DNA of 64,000 nt, from assembly GCF_002028425.1 (NCBI RefSeq), contig NZ_CP020042.1:3968001-4032000 (forward strand), given 5' to 3'. This document shows positions 1 to 9,240 of this stretch, one piece after another. The notes beneath the pieces are model-generated. The model was not told where the DNA came from. It saw only the letters and a program-made list of their open reading frames with translations, and searched no databases. Numbering within the stretch: the first letter of the stretch is position 1; each line of letters opens with the position of its first letter. Source of the stretch: Streptomyces katrae (GTDB lineage Bacteria > Actinomycetota > Actinomycetes > Streptomycetales > Streptomycetaceae). Made by a program: the position numbers and the translations under genes.

Positions 1-3000
1 TTCATGATCCTCATCGGCATGGCCACCCAGAGCCGGATGGACCGCCAGTGGCGGCTCCTGTCCCGGCTGTCGGGGCACTTCCTCGACGTGGTGGCGGGGC
101 TCCCGACGCTCAAGGTCTTCGGCCGGGCCAAGGCGCAGGCCGAATCGATCCGCAGGATCACCGACGACTACCGCCAGGCCACGATGCGCACGCTGCGCAT
201 CGCCTTCCTGTCCTCCTTCGCCCTCGAACTGCTCGCCACCCTGTCGGTGGCCCTGGTCGCGGTGACCATCGGCATGCGGCTCGTGCACGGCGAACTCGAC
301 CTGTACACGGGCCTCGTCATCCTGATCCTCGCGCCGGAGGCCTATCTGCCCCTGCGCCAGGTCGGCGCCCAGTACCACGCGGCCGCCGAGGGACTGGCCG
401 CGGCCGAGGAGATCTTCACCGTCCTCGAGACCCCGGCCCCCCGGGCCGGCGCCGGCGCTCCGGTTCCGGCCGGCGGGCCGGTCATCCAGCTCGACGCGGT
501 CGAGGTCCGCCACGAGGGGCGCGCCGCCTCCTCCCCCGGTCCGGTGTCCCTCGTCGTCGGGCCGGGCGAGTGCGTGGCGCTCACCGGCCCGAGCGGGGCG
601 GGCAAGTCCACCCTCCTGAACGTGCTGCTCGGGTTCGTCGCACCGACGTCCGGGCGGGTACGGGTCGACGGCACCGACCTGGCCGGGCTCTCCCTCGAAC
701 AGTGGCGGGAGCAGATCGCCTGGGTGCCGCAGCGACCGCACCTGTTCGCCGGAACCATCGCCGAGAACGTCCGCCTGGCCCGGTCCGGGGCCGACGACGC
801 CGCGGTGGAAGCGGCGCTGCGTGACGCAGGGGCCTGGGAGTTCGTCTCCGCCCTGCCGCGCGGGACGCAGACCCTGCTCGGCGAGGGCGGCGCCGGCCTG
901 TCCGCCGGACAGCGCCAGCGGCTGGCCCTGGCGCGGGCCTTTCTCGCCGACCGGCCGGTGCTGCTGCTGGACGAGCCGACCGCGGCACTGGACGGGGAGA
1001 CCGAAGCCGCCGTCGTGGAGGCCGTACGACGTCTCACGGCCGGGCGGACCGTGCTCCTCGTGGTGCACCGCCCGGCACTGCTGGCCGTCGCCGACCGGGT
1101 GGTGGCGGTGGGCGAGGGCGCCACGGACGGTACCGCGGAGGGCGCGCTCGCGGTGCCGGCCACCGCGGCCGCCCCGCGCACCCCGGCGGAAGCGTCCGAC
1201 CCCGGGGAGTGGATCCTCGGGACCGCGCGGGAGCGGACCGGCGGCGGGAACGCGGACTCGGGCGGCGGCGACCCGCTGCGCCGGGTGCGGGCCGTGGCCG
1301 CCGCCTGGCAGGGCCGGTTCCGGCTGGGCCTGCTGCTCGGAGCGCTGGCCGTCGGGTGCAGCGTCGGGTTGATGGCCGTGTCCGGGTGGCTGATCTCCCG
1401 GGCCTCCGAGCAGCCGCCCGTGCTCTACCTGATGGTGGCCGTGACGGCGACCCGCGCCTTCGGGCTCGGGCGGGCCGTCTTCCGCTACGCCGAGCGTCTG
1501 GTGTCGCACGACGCCGTCCTGCGGATGCTCGCCGACCTCAGGGTCGCGGTCTACCGGAGGCTGGAGCGGATCGCGCCCGCCGGACTGCGCGAACAGCGGC
1601 GCGGGGACCTGCTCTCCCGGCTGGTGGCCGACGCCGACGCACTCCAGGACTACTGGCTGCGCTGGCTGCTGCCGGTGGGCACCGCGGTCCTCGTCGGTAC
1701 CGGATCGGTGGCGTTCACGGCCTGGCTGCTGCCGGGGGCGGGCATGGTGCTCGGCGTGGGGCTGCTGGTGGCCGGTGTCGGGGTTCCGCTGGTCAGCGGG
1801 GCCTGCGCGCGCGGTGCGGAGCGGCGGCTCGCACCCGCCCGGGGCGAGCTCGCCACCCGGGTGGCCGACCTCTTGACGGGTACCGCGGAACTCACCGTCG
1901 CCGGCGCCCTCGCCGAGCGGAAGGCCCGGGCGCGGGACGCGGACGGGGCGCTCACCCGGATCGCCTCGCGCGGGGCCGCGGCCGCCGGACTGGGCGGCGG
2001 GCTGTCCGCCCTGGTGTGCGGGCTCACCGTGGTGTGTGCCGCGTTCGCCGGTGCGGGCGCCGTGGCGGACGGACGGCTGTCCGGCGTGGCCATGGCGGTG
2101 GTGGTACTGACCCCGCTCGCCGCGTTCGAGGCGGTCGCCGGGCTTCCGCTGGCCGTCCAGTACCGGCAGCGGGTGCGGCGCAGCGCCGAGCGGGTCTACG
2201 AGGTCATCGATGCGCCCGAGCCCGTCGTCGAACCGGCCGAGCCGCGGGAACTGCCCTCTTCGCCGTTCCCGCTGCGGCTGACGGGGCTCGCCGCCCGCCA
2301 CGGCGGCCAGGAACGGGACGCCCTGCACGGCCTGGACCTGACCCTGGAGGCCGGCCGGCGCATCGCGGTCATCGGGCCCTCGGGCTCGGGCAAGACCACG
2401 CTGGCCCAGGTCCTGATGCGGTTCCTGGATCCGAGCGACGGCTCGTACACCCTGGGCGGGGCGGACGCGCGCGCCCTCGACGGCGACGGCGTACGCCGCT
2501 TCGTGGGGCTGTGCGCCCAGGACGCCCATATCTTCGACAGCTCGGTACGCGAGAACCTGCGCCTCGCCCGCACCGGCGCGAGCGAGGCACACCTGCGGGA
2601 GGCGCTCGCCGCGGCCCGGCTGCTGGAATGGGCCGACGGGCTTCCGGACGGGCTCGACACCCTGGTCGGCGAGCACGGGCAGCGGCTCTCGGGCGGCCAG
2701 CGCCAGCGCCTCGCCCTGGCCCGGGCCCTGCTCGCGGACTTCCCGGTCCTCGTCCTGGACGAGCCGGCCGAGCACCTGGACCTGGCGACCGCGGACGCCC
2801 TGACGGCGGACCTGCTGGCGGCGACCGAAGGCCGGGCCACCGTGCTGATCACCCACCGGCTCGCCGGGCTGGCGGCGGTCGACGAGGTCCTCGTGCTGGA
2901 CCGGGGAGCGGTCGTGCAGCGAGGGGCGTACGCGGAGCTGGCACAGGTCGAGGGTCCGCTGCGGAACCTGCTGGAGCGCGAGCGGCGGGCAGGTGCGATT

Positions 3001-3021
3001 CCGGCCGACTGTACGAGCTGA
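1..3021 (+). CDS. cydCD: Fused CydD-CydC thiol-reductant ABC exporter, 5' truncated
   Basis: The reading frame is open from the first base, so the start lies upstream. Two complete half-transporters are fused: a membrane domain, a nucleotide-binding domain (Walker A GPSGAGKST near visible residue 195, signature LSAGQRQR near 300), a second membrane domain, and a second nucleotide-binding domain (GPSGSGKTT near 791, LSGGQRQR near 896). In the family, CydDC exports cysteine and glutathione to the periplasmic side and is needed for assembly of cytochrome bd oxidase; streptomycetes usually carry it as one gene of about 1170-1190 residues downstream of cydAB, so roughly 170 residues are missing here. 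The second Walker B reads VLVLDEPAEHLD, a slightly unusual D-loop. The next gene starts 37 bases after the stop. Function is inferred from family and architecture. Confidence 0.93.
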   Translation, partial: FMILIGMATQSRMDRQWRLLSRLSGHFLDVVAGLPTLKVFGRAKAQAESIRRITDDYRQATMRTLRIAFLSSFALELLATLSVALVAVTIGMRLVHGELDLYTGLVILILAPEAYLPLRQVGAQYHAAAEGLAAAEEIFTVLETPAPRAGAGAPVPAGGPVIQLDAVEVRHEGRAASSPGPVSLVVGPGECVALTGPSGAGKSTLLNVLLGFVAPTSGRVRVDGTDLAGLSLEQWREQIAWVPQRPHLFAGTIAENVRLARSGADDAAVEAALRDAGAWEFVSALPRGTQTLLGEGGAGLSAGQRQRLALARAFLADRPVLLLDEPTAALDGETEAAVVEAVRRLTAGRTVLLVVHRPALLAVADRVVAVGEGATDGTAEGALAVPATAAAPRTPAEASDPGEWILGTARERTGGGNADSGGGDPLRRVRAVAAAWQGRFRLGLLLGALAVGCSVGLMAVSGWLISRASEQPPVLYLMVAVTATRAFGLGRAVFRYAERLVSHDAVLRMLADLRVAVYRRLERIAPAGLREQRRGDLLSRLVADADALQDYWLRWLLPVGTAVLVGTGSVAFTAWLLPGAGMVLGVGLLVAGVGVPLVSGACARGAERRLAPARGELATRVADLLTGTAELTVAGALAERKARARDADGALTRIASRGAAAAGLGGGLSALVCGLTVVCAAFAGAGAVADGRLSGVAMAVVVLTPLAAFEAVAGLPLAVQYRQRVRRSAERVYEVIDAPEPVVEPAEPRELPSSPFPLRLTGLAARHGGQERDALHGLDLTLEAGRRIAVIGPSGSGKTTLAQVLMRFLDPSDGSYTLGGADARALDGDGVRRFVGLCAQDAHIFDSSVRENLRLARTGASEAHLREALAAARLLEWADGLPDGLDTLVGEHGQRLSGGQRQRLALARALLADFPVLVLDEPAEHLDLATADALTADLLAATEGRATVLITHRLAGLAAVDEVLVLDRGAVVQRGAYAELAQVEGPLRNLLERERRAGAIPADCTS

Positions 3022-3058
3022 CTTTCCCTCCTAAACAGGACTAACTAGGCTCAAGAGC

Positions 3059-4795
3059 ATGTCAGTGGAGGAGTCCCAGGAATCGCCGGAGCCCGCCCGG
3101 GAAGCACAGGACCCGATGGAGGCCGCCACCCGGGCGACCCGCAGCCTGCAAGGGCTGTCCACCGAGCTGACCGCCCGGGTACCGCAACTGCTCGAGGCCA
3201 TGCGTTCCGTTGGGACCGGTCTCGAACTGCACTCCACGCTCGACCGCATCTGCGAGACGGCCGCCGAGCTCGCCGACGCCCGCTACGCGGCGATCGGTGT
3301 CGTCGACCCGGACGGCCCCGGGCTCTCGGACTTCGTGACCTTCGGCCTCGGCCCCGAGCAGGCGAAGCGGATCGGCCGCCGGCCCGACGGCAAGCGGGGT
3401 CTGCTGGGCGCGCTGATCTCCCATCCCGACACGGTGCGGCTCGCCGACCTGTCGAAGGATCCCCGCTCGGCCGGCTTTCCCCCGCACCATCCGCCCATGA
3501 AGACCTTCCTCGGCGTGCCCATCAGGGTGCAGGGGGAGATCTTCGGCAACCTCTACCTCGCCGAGAAGAACGGCGGCGGCGAGTTCAACGACTACGACGT
3601 CCACATGGTCCGCGTGCTGGCCACGGAGGCGGGCATCGCCATCGGCAACGCCCGGCTGTACGAGGCCGCCACCCAGCGGGAGCGGTGGATCGACGGATCG
3701 GTGGCCGTCACGACCGCCCTGCTGTCGGGCGGGGACGCGGACGACGCCCTCGCGGTGGTCGCTGAACAGGCCCGCCACCTCGCCGACTCGGCGGCCGGGA
3801 TCGTGATGCTGCCGGCGGAGGAGGGCGGCATGGAGATCGTCGCCGTCTCCGCCGACAACCCGGCCACCTCGCTCGGTGTGGTGGTCCCGGCCGAGAGCCC
3901 GGTGGTCGTCAAACTCCTCCAGGGCGAACCGGTCTTCGTGGAAGACGTCTCCGCGGATCCCCGCATGATCAGCCGGCTCACGAGCCAGTACGGGCCCTGC
4001 ATGATGCTGCCGCTGCACAGCGGCGGACGGGTGCTGGGGGCGCTCGTCACCCCGCGGGCCCGGGGGCAGAAGCCCTTCACCGAGGCGGAACGGACCCTGG
4101 CCACGCAGTTCGCCTCGCAGGCCGCCCTCGCGCTGATGATGGCCGAGGCGCAGCGCGACCGGGAACGGCTCGCGGTCTTCGAGGACCGTGACCGGATCGC
4201 CCGTGACCTGCACGATCTGGTCATCCAGCGGCTGTTCGCCACCGGGATGATGCTGGAGGGCGCGCAGCGCCGCTCGATCGTCCCGGAGGTCCGTGACGGT
4301 GTGGGCAAGGCCGTGGACGAGCTGGACGTGACGATCCAGGAGATCCGCACCGCGATCTTCGCACTCCAGCAGGGTCCGGCGGAGGCCCCGTCGGGGCTGC
4401 GCACCCGCGTCCTGCGGGAGATCAACATGGCCGCCGTCCCCCTGGGCTTCAAGCCCGCGCACCGGTTCATCGGCCCGATCGACGCGGCCGTGGGTGAGCT
4501 GGTCGGCAAGAACCTGATCGCGGCCCTGCGCGAGGCCCTGTCGAACGCATTCCGTCATGCTGACGCATCCCGGATCGAGGTGGTGGTCGACTCCACCATC
4601 AGCCTGGCCGACGGCCGGCCGGGGGTGCGGCTGGAGGTCGCCGACGACGGGGTGGGGATCCCGGAGGGCGGGCGGCGCAGCGGTCTGCGGAACCTGCGCC
4701 GCAGGGCCGAGTCCCTGGGCGGCTCCAGCTGGTACGGCCCCGGTATCGGGGAGGACGCCGGCGGGACCGCCCTGGTGTGGGAGGCCCCGCTCTAG
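3059..4795 (+). CDS. GAF-domain sensor histidine kinase (DevS/NarL-type)
   Basis: 578 residues, cytoplasmic, no membrane segments. Two GAF domains (about residues 55-200 and 220-360) are followed by a HisKA_3 dimerisation domain with the phospho-acceptor histidine in RDLHDLV (about residue 384) and a HATPase domain with N box ALSNAFRHAD and G box DDGVGIP. This order matches DevS/DosT-like kinases, whose GAF domains sense redox state, oxygen or nitric oxide through heme or flavin; whether this one binds a cofactor cannot be seen. No response regulator adjoins it, so its partner is elsewhere. It follows cydCD by 37 bases and is probably co-transcribed with the cytochrome bd locus, which fits an oxygen/redox role (inference). 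It converges with the HAD gene downstream. Confidence 0.9.
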   Translation: MSVEESQESPEPAREAQDPMEAATRATRSLQGLSTELTARVPQLLEAMRSVGTGLELHSTLDRICETAAELADARYAAIGVVDPDGPGLSDFVTFGLGPEQAKRIGRRPDGKRGLLGALISHPDTVRLADLSKDPRSAGFPPHHPPMKTFLGVPIRVQGEIFGNLYLAEKNGGGEFNDYDVHMVRVLATEAGIAIGNARLYEAATQRERWIDGSVAVTTALLSGGDADDALAVVAEQARHLADSAAGIVMLPAEEGGMEIVAVSADNPATSLGVVVPAESPVVVKLLQGEPVFVEDVSADPRMISRLTSQYGPCMMLPLHSGGRVLGALVTPRARGQKPFTEAERTLATQFASQAALALMMAEAQRDRERLAVFEDRDRIARDLHDLVIQRLFATGMMLEGAQRRSIVPEVRDGVGKAVDELDVTIQEIRTAIFALQQGPAEAPSGLRTRVLREINMAAVPLGFKPAHRFIGPIDAAVGELVGKNLIAALREALSNAFRHADASRIEVVVDSTISLADGRPGVRLEVADDGVGIPEGGRRSGLRNLRRRAESLGGSSWYGPGIGEDAGGTALVWEAPL

Positions 4796-4811
4796 ACCCT
4801 GTCCGGGCGGG

Positions 4812-5693
4812 TCAGGCGTGCGCGGCGCGTTCGGCGAGGATGCGCTCGATCACGACGGCCACGCCGTCCTCGTTGTTGGCCACGGTGCGGCCGGAGGCGG
4901 CCGCTATCACGTCCGGGTGGGCGTTGCCCATGGCGTAGGAGGTCCCTGCCCAGCGCAGCATCTCGACGTCGTTGGGCATGTCGCCGAAGGCGACGACCTC
5001 GGCCGGGGAGATACCGCGCTCGGAGCAGCACAGCTCCAGGGTGCTGGCCTTGGACACGCCGAGCTCGCTGATCTCCAGCAGGGCGGTCGGGCTGGAGCGG
5101 GTGATGGCGGCGTAGGCTCCGGCGGCCGACCGGGCCAGGGCGAGGAACTCGTCCGGGGCCAGCTCGGCGTGGTGCGCGAGCAGCTTCAGGACCGGCGCGG
5201 CGCTGTCGTCCGTCTCCTCGCGCAGCAGCTTCTCGGCGGTGGCGACCGTGGCCCCCGGGTCCTGGAAGAAGGGCGGGTAGGCCGGCTCGTAGTTGATGCC
5301 GGTGGTCGTCTCGACCGCGAAGGAGGCGCCGGGGACGGCCGCGCGCAGGGTCTCGACCACCGTGAGCGCGGTGGTCCGGGGCAGAGCCCGTACCTGGACG
5401 AACTCCCGTCCGGCGTGCAGGTCGACCACGGCGGCGCCGTTCGCGCAGATGGCCAGGCCGTGCCCGTGCACGTGATCGCTGACCACGTCCATCCAGCGGG
5501 CCGGGCGTCCGGTGACGAAGAAGACCTCGATCCCGGCCTCCTCGGCGGCGGCGAGGGCGGCTACCGTGCGCAGCGAGACGGATTTGTCGTCGCGCAGCAG
5601 GGTGCCGTCAAGGTCGGTGGCGATGAGCCGGGGTGCGGGGAAGGGCCCGTCCGGGCGCTGGGGAGCCGAGGTCACGGCTCCATCTTCGCCCAT
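4812..5693 (-). CDS. HAD-superfamily (Cof-type) phosphatase
   Basis: Cof-like haloacid dehalogenase hydrolase of about 293 residues. Motif I is ATDLDGTLL with the nucleophile aspartate and acid/base DxD, motif II falls in FFVTGRP, the lysine lies in SKAST, and motif IV is FGDMPND. Members dephosphorylate sugar phosphates, flavin or pyridoxal phosphates; the substrate cannot be told. The reading frame stays open to a GTG at 5735, but that codon lies inside a parS site and adds residues not expected in the family, so the ATG at 5693 is preferred; a GTG six codons further on is also possible. A second Cof-type gene occurs at 16757-17569. Confidence 0.85.
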   Translation of the reverse strand: MGEDGAVTSAPQRPDGPFPAPRLIATDLDGTLLRDDKSVSLRTVAALAAAEEAGIEVFFVTGRPARWMDVVSDHVHGHGLAICANGAAVVDLHAGREFVQVRALPRTTALTVVETLRAAVPGASFAVETTTGINYEPAYPPFFQDPGATVATAEKLLREETDDSAAPVLKLLAHHAELAPDEFLALARSAAGAYAAITRSSPTALLEISELGVSKASTLELCCSERGISPAEVVAFGDMPNDVEMLRWAGTSYAMGNAHPDVIAAASGRTVANNEDGVAVVIERILAERAAHA

Positions 5694-5728
5694 GGGTTCC
5701 CACCCGTTCACCAAGATCGGCCAGAGAT

Positions 5729-5742
5729 GTTTCACGTGAAAC
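5729..5742. other. parS (ParB binding site)
   Basis: Exact 14-bp palindrome GTTTCACGTGAAAC, the Streptomyces parS consensus. It lies between the divergent HAD and LLM oxidoreductase genes. Confidence 0.9.
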
Positions 5743-5786
5743 GTGGCTCACAGCGCGGGAAGGGTTCGCACCGTAGGCTCAGTGAC

Positions 5787-6689
5787 ATGAGTCTTCGCCT
5801 GAGCACCGTGATCCTGCCGGTCCGTCCGTGGCACGATGGCGGTCGTGACCAGTGGGAGCGGGCCGAGCAGCTCGGGTTCCACACGGCCTACACCTATGAC
5901 CACCTGACCTGGCGCACCTTCCGCGACGGCCCCTGGTTCGGTGCGGTTCCCACCCTGACCGCGGCGGCGGCCGTCACGACCCGGCTCCGTCTGGGGACGC
6001 TGGTCACCTCGCCGAACTTCCGGCACCCGGTGACCCTGGCCAAGGACCTGATGTCCCTGGACGACATCTCCGGCGGGCGGATCACGCTCGGTATCGGCGC
6101 GGGCGGCAATGGCTTCGACGCGACCGCGCTGGGGCAGGAGGAATGGAGCCCCCGTGAGCGCGCGGACCGCTTCGCCGAGTTCGTTCCGCTGCTCGACCGG
6201 CTGCTGACCGAGAGCGCGGTGACCCACCACGGCACTTTCTACTCCGCCGAGGAAGCCCGCAACATCCCCGGGTGCGTTCAGCGCCCGCGGCTGCCGTTCG
6301 CCGTCGCCGCGACCGGCCCGCGGGGTGTGAGGCTCGCCGCTGAGTTCGGCCAGGCCTGGGTGACCGCAGGTGACCCCAAGGTCTTCGAGGGAACGCCCGA
6401 GCAGTCCCTGGAGGCCCTGCGCGGACAGGTCGGCAAGCTGGAGAAGGCCCTGGCCGAGGCCGGCCGGGAGCCCGAATCCATCGAGCGGGTCCTGCTGACC
6501 GGGTTCACCCCGGAGCGCGGCAGCATGCTGGAGTCCGTGGACGCCTTCGTCGACTTCGCCGGCCGTCACCGCGAGCTGGGCTTCACCGAGCTGGTCGTCC
6601 ACGCCCCGATCCCCGACTCCGACTTCGCGGCCGACGAGGCCGTCTTCGAGCGGATCGCCACCGAGGCACTCGCGCAGCTGGGCGCCTGA
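5787..6689 (+). CDS. LLM-class (F420/flavin-dependent) oxidoreductase
   Basis: 300 residues with the luciferase-like monooxygenase fold throughout. Recognisable parts are the N-terminal TVILP strand, the THxxxYDH-like stretch HTAYTYDHLTW, the GTLVTSPNFRHP segment and the ISGGRITLGIGAG glycine-rich turn that binds the cofactor phosphate. In actinobacteria such proteins are usually F420-dependent, but flavin use cannot be excluded, and the substrate is unknown. The ATG at 5787 is chosen because the family sequence starts there, although the frame stays open far upstream through the antisense of the HAD gene. The parS at 5729 lies in its promoter region. It converges with kptA. Confidence 0.87.
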   Translation: MSLRLSTVILPVRPWHDGGRDQWERAEQLGFHTAYTYDHLTWRTFRDGPWFGAVPTLTAAAAVTTRLRLGTLVTSPNFRHPVTLAKDLMSLDDISGGRITLGIGAGGNGFDATALGQEEWSPRERADRFAEFVPLLDRLLTESAVTHHGTFYSAEEARNIPGCVQRPRLPFAVAATGPRGVRLAAEFGQAWVTAGDPKVFEGTPEQSLEALRGQVGKLEKALAEAGREPESIERVLLTGFTPERGSMLESVDAFVDFAGRHRELGFTELVVHAPIPDSDFAADEAVFERIATEALAQLGA

Positions 6690-6728
6690 CGGCCCCCTGC
6701 CTGTCATCCCGCCGGGGTTCCCGCGCCG

Positions 6729-7268
6729 CTACTGGAAGCGCAGGAACTCCGGCGGTACGGCGTCGGCCAGCCACACCCCGTTGGCGCTGACCCGGAAGAC
6801 GTGCCCGGCCGCATACATCGCCGCGGCGTCCACCGGGAGCACCACCGGCCGTCCCCTGCGCGCGCCCACGCGGGCGGCCGTCTCACGGTCGGGCGAGAGG
6901 TGCACGTGGTGGCGTGCCATCGGGCGCAGCCCTTCGGCGCGGATCGAGTCCAGGGCCGCGGCGACGGTGCCGTGATAGAGGTACGCGGGCGGTTCCGCCT
7001 CCGGCAGGTCCAGGTCCACCGCGACGGTGTGGCCCTGGTTGGCCCTGATGCGGGTGCCGTCGATGGTGAACCGCTGTTTGTCGTTCGTGGCGACGACGTG
7101 ATCCAGCTCGGCACGGCTGACCGGGAAGCGGTGCGCCGCCGCCGCGCGCAGGAGGTCGTCGATCTCCACCCAGCCCTGCGGGTCGAGCGTCAGTCCGATG
7201 CGTTCCGGCTGGTGCCGCAGGTGTTTCGAGACGTATTTGGACACCTTCACGGTGCGTCGGTCATCCAT
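6729..7268 (-). CDS. kptA: RNA 2'-phosphotransferase (Tpt1/KptA family)
   Basis: 179 residues, the usual length for bacterial KptA. It has the N-terminal winged-helix part (SKYVSKHLRHQPE) and the C-terminal ADP-ribosyltransferase-like lobe with YHGT and HHVHLSPD, the histidine/arginine motifs that bind NAD and the RNA phosphate. The family transfers an internal 2'-phosphate from RNA to NAD, giving ADP-ribose 1''-2'' cyclic phosphate. Bacteria lack the yeast-type tRNA splicing that makes this substrate, so the physiological role here is unknown. It starts with ATG and is divergent from the aquaporin gene across a 141-base spacer. Confidence 0.92.
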   Translation of the reverse strand: MDDRRTVKVSKYVSKHLRHQPERIGLTLDPQGWVEIDDLLRAAAAHRFPVSRAELDHVVATNDKQRFTIDGTRIRANQGHTVAVDLDLPEAEPPAYLYHGTVAAALDSIRAEGLRPMARHHVHLSPDRETAARVGARRGRPVVLPVDAAAMYAAGHVFRVSANGVWLADAVPPEFLRFQ

Positions 7269-7366
7269 GTCCCCAGCTTGATGGCTCGGGCGGGTACCCG
7301 GCAGCGATTTTCCGCCCCCGCGTTACGTCCCAAGGCCGGCACTCCCTCTATTAAGTTTCCAAGATA

Positions 7367-7382
7367 CGGAATATATTTTCCG
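7367..7382. promoter_or_regulatory. Near-perfect 16-bp palindrome upstream of aquaporin gene
   Basis: CGGAATATATTTTCCG is identical to its reverse complement at 14 of 16 positions and lies in an unusually AT-rich patch 27 bases before the aquaporin start. It is a candidate operator overlapping a promoter. The regulator is unknown. Confidence 0.5.
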
Positions 7383-7409
7383 CTAGAAGCTCATTCGGAG
7401 GGAGAAACT

Positions 7410-8210
7410 ATGACAAGTAAGGCTTCACTGCTGCGGCGCACGGCTGCCGAGCTCGTCGGCACCGCGGGCCTGCTCGTGGTCGTGATCGGGTCCGGTATCC
7501 AGGCCGCGTCCCTCAGTCGCGACACCGGTGTCGCCCTCGTCGCCAACTCGCTGGCCACCGCCATCGGCCTCGGCCTGATCATCACCCTCTTCGGCCCCCT
7601 GTCCGGTGCCCACCTCAACCCCGTCGTCACCCTCACCGCCTGGTGGGCCCGCCGCGCCGGCGGCGAGGGGCTCGCCGCGCGGGAGGCCTTCGCCTACGCC
7701 GGCGCTCAGACCGCCGGGGCCATCGGCGGCGCCGTCGTGGCCGAGATGATGTTCGGCCGCACCCCGGGGACCTTCTCCACCCAGGTCCGCGACGGCGGTC
7801 ACCTGCTGATCGGCGAGATCGTCGCGACCGCCGGTCTCGTCCTGGTCATCCAGGGGCTCGGCCGCATCGGCCGCCCGAGGCTCATCCCGGCCGCGGTCGC
7901 CGCGTACATCGCCGCAGCCATCTGGTTCACCTCTTCGAGCTCCTTCGCCAACCCGGCCGGCACGATCGGCCGCGCCTTCAGCGACTCCTTCACCGGCATC
8001 GCCCCGCAGTCGCTCCCCGGCTTCCTCGCCGCGCAGCTGGCCGGAGGCGTCCTTGGCCTCGCCCTGGCCACGCTCCTGTACGGACGCGAGCGCGGCCGGG
8101 TGACGTCGGGTCAGGCGGCCTCCGGGAACACGCCTTCCGGGGAGGTGGACGCCCAGACCCCCCTGGCCGATATGCCCCGCCCCAGTACCGGGTTCGAGAC
8201 GACCATCTGA
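7410..8210 (+). CDS. MIP/aquaporin-family channel
   Basis: 266 residues and six predicted membrane helices. The two half-helix signatures are GAHLNPVVT (NPV instead of the first canonical NPA) and SSFANPAGT (a standard NPA). Members conduct water, glycerol or small neutral solutes such as arsenous acid. The first-motif change to NPV and the wide polar tail resemble actinobacterial channels often found in arsenic loci, but no ars gene is nearby, so the substrate is open. Start ATG at 7410 is preceded by GGAGGGAGAA, a good ribosome binding site. The promoter region holds the 16-bp palindrome at 7367. Confidence 0.9.
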   Translation: MTSKASLLRRTAAELVGTAGLLVVVIGSGIQAASLSRDTGVALVANSLATAIGLGLIITLFGPLSGAHLNPVVTLTAWWARRAGGEGLAAREAFAYAGAQTAGAIGGAVVAEMMFGRTPGTFSTQVRDGGHLLIGEIVATAGLVLVIQGLGRIGRPRLIPAAVAAYIAAAIWFTSSSSFANPAGTIGRAFSDSFTGIAPQSLPGFLAAQLAGGVLGLALATLLYGRERGRVTSGQAASGNTPSGEVDAQTPLADMPRPSTGFETTI

Positions 8211-8223
8211 CACAACACGCCTG

Positions 8224-8314
8224 TTGCCCACAGGAAAACGGGAGTTGTCCACAGCCGTTTCGGCGGGTTTCAGTGCTATCTGAGCGATTCGCCCTGGGGA
8301 TCGCCTGTGGACTA
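8224..8314. other. Small group of DnaA-box-like 9-mers
   Basis: Between two convergent genes: TTGCCCACA at 8224-8232 (one mismatch), an exact TTGTCCACA at 8245-8253, and TAGTCCACA on the minus strand at 8306-8314 (one mismatch). TTGTCCACA is the preferred Streptomyces DnaA box. Confidence 0.55.
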
Positions 8315-8325
8315 CCGATCGAGCA

Positions 8326-9240
8326 TTACCGGCCGCCCCGGCTGGCCAGGTCGTTCATCGTCCGGGCCTGGAGCTCCCGTTCCGTCGCGGCCCGGACGAA
8401 TTCCGCCACGTGCTCCGGACCCACCAGTTCCTGCACCGCCCGCACCGTCGCGGCGGGCAGGGCCACCGGAGCGGGCCCCGCCGGCTGGACCGCTCCGGGA
8501 GCGCCGAGGTGCCGCTGGAGGTGCCGGGTCGCGAACAGCCGCATCGCACGTGCCAGTTCGGCGTCGACCGTCTGCTGGGCCAGGGGCCGCAGCCGGCGCA
8601 CCATCGTCGCCGCCTCCGCCGCGTCCGAGTCCGTCGGCGGAACCTGACCGAGGTAGCGGGCGAAGACGTGCTCGGTGGTGAACTCCAGGAAGCGCGAGGC
8701 GATGTGCTCGACCTGTCCGCGCAGCTCCCGCAGATGACCGGTGATCGCCGTGAGGGGCACCCCGGCCGCGTACAGCTCGGCCGCGACCGCCAGCTCCTGC
8801 GGGGAGGGCACCAGGAACTCGTCCGGACGGCCCGGGATGCGCTCCAGCACCCCGAGCTCACACGCCTCGTCCACCGCCCCGTCGTCCGGCAGCCCGCCGA
8901 ACCGGGCATGCAGGTCCTCCCGGCTGATCCGGTCGGCCTCCTCGTCCGTCCACGGCCCCTGCACCTCCGCCACCAGGCCGAGTACGCCGCCCAGCCCGCG
9001 CCCCGCGTCCCAGGCCTCGAGCAGTTCCTTGATGGAGGCCAGGGTGTAGCCGCGGTCCAGCAGGTCGGCGATCTGGCGCAGCCGCGCCAGGTGCGTGTCC
9101 CGGTACACGTTGGACCTGCCCCGCCGCTCCGGCTTCGGCAGCAGACCGCGGTCCTGGTACGCGCGGATGGTGCGCACGGTCGCGCCGCTGTGGTGGGCCA
9201 GATCTTCGATCCGGTACTCGGCTGGCGCCTGATCGGACAA
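8326..9240 (-). CDS. MerR-family transcriptional regulator
   Basis: 304 residues, longer than classical MerR proteins. The N-terminal winged helix-turn-helix (about residues 9-75) reads YRIEDLAHHSGATVRTIRAYQ in pieces, then the RGLLP wing, then the YTLASIKELL dimerisation start. The remaining 200 residues form a large ligand-binding or oligomerisation region with no metal-binding cysteine cluster, so metal sensing is unlikely. The start codon is TTG, supported by AGGGAG six bases upstream. No obvious operon partner; the target cannot be inferred from the convergent aquaporin. Confidence 0.88.
   Translation of the reverse strand: MSDQAPAEYRIEDLAHHSGATVRTIRAYQDRGLLPKPERRGRSNVYRDTHLARLRQIADLLDRGYTLASIKELLEAWDAGRGLGGVLGLVAEVQGPWTDEEADRISREDLHARFGGLPDDGAVDEACELGVLERIPGRPDEFLVPSPQELAVAAELYAAGVPLTAITGHLRELRGQVEHIASRFLEFTTEHVFARYLGQVPPTDSDAAEAATMVRRLRPLAQQTVDAELARAMRLFATRHLQRHLGAPGAVQPAGPAPVALPAATVRAVQELVGPEHVAEFVRAATERELQARTMNDLASRGGR

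Noticed and set aside
3062..4558. 498-residue frame opposite the GAF kinase
   Set aside because: His/Asp/Gly-rich composition typical of an antisense shadow, no start signal and no known domain.
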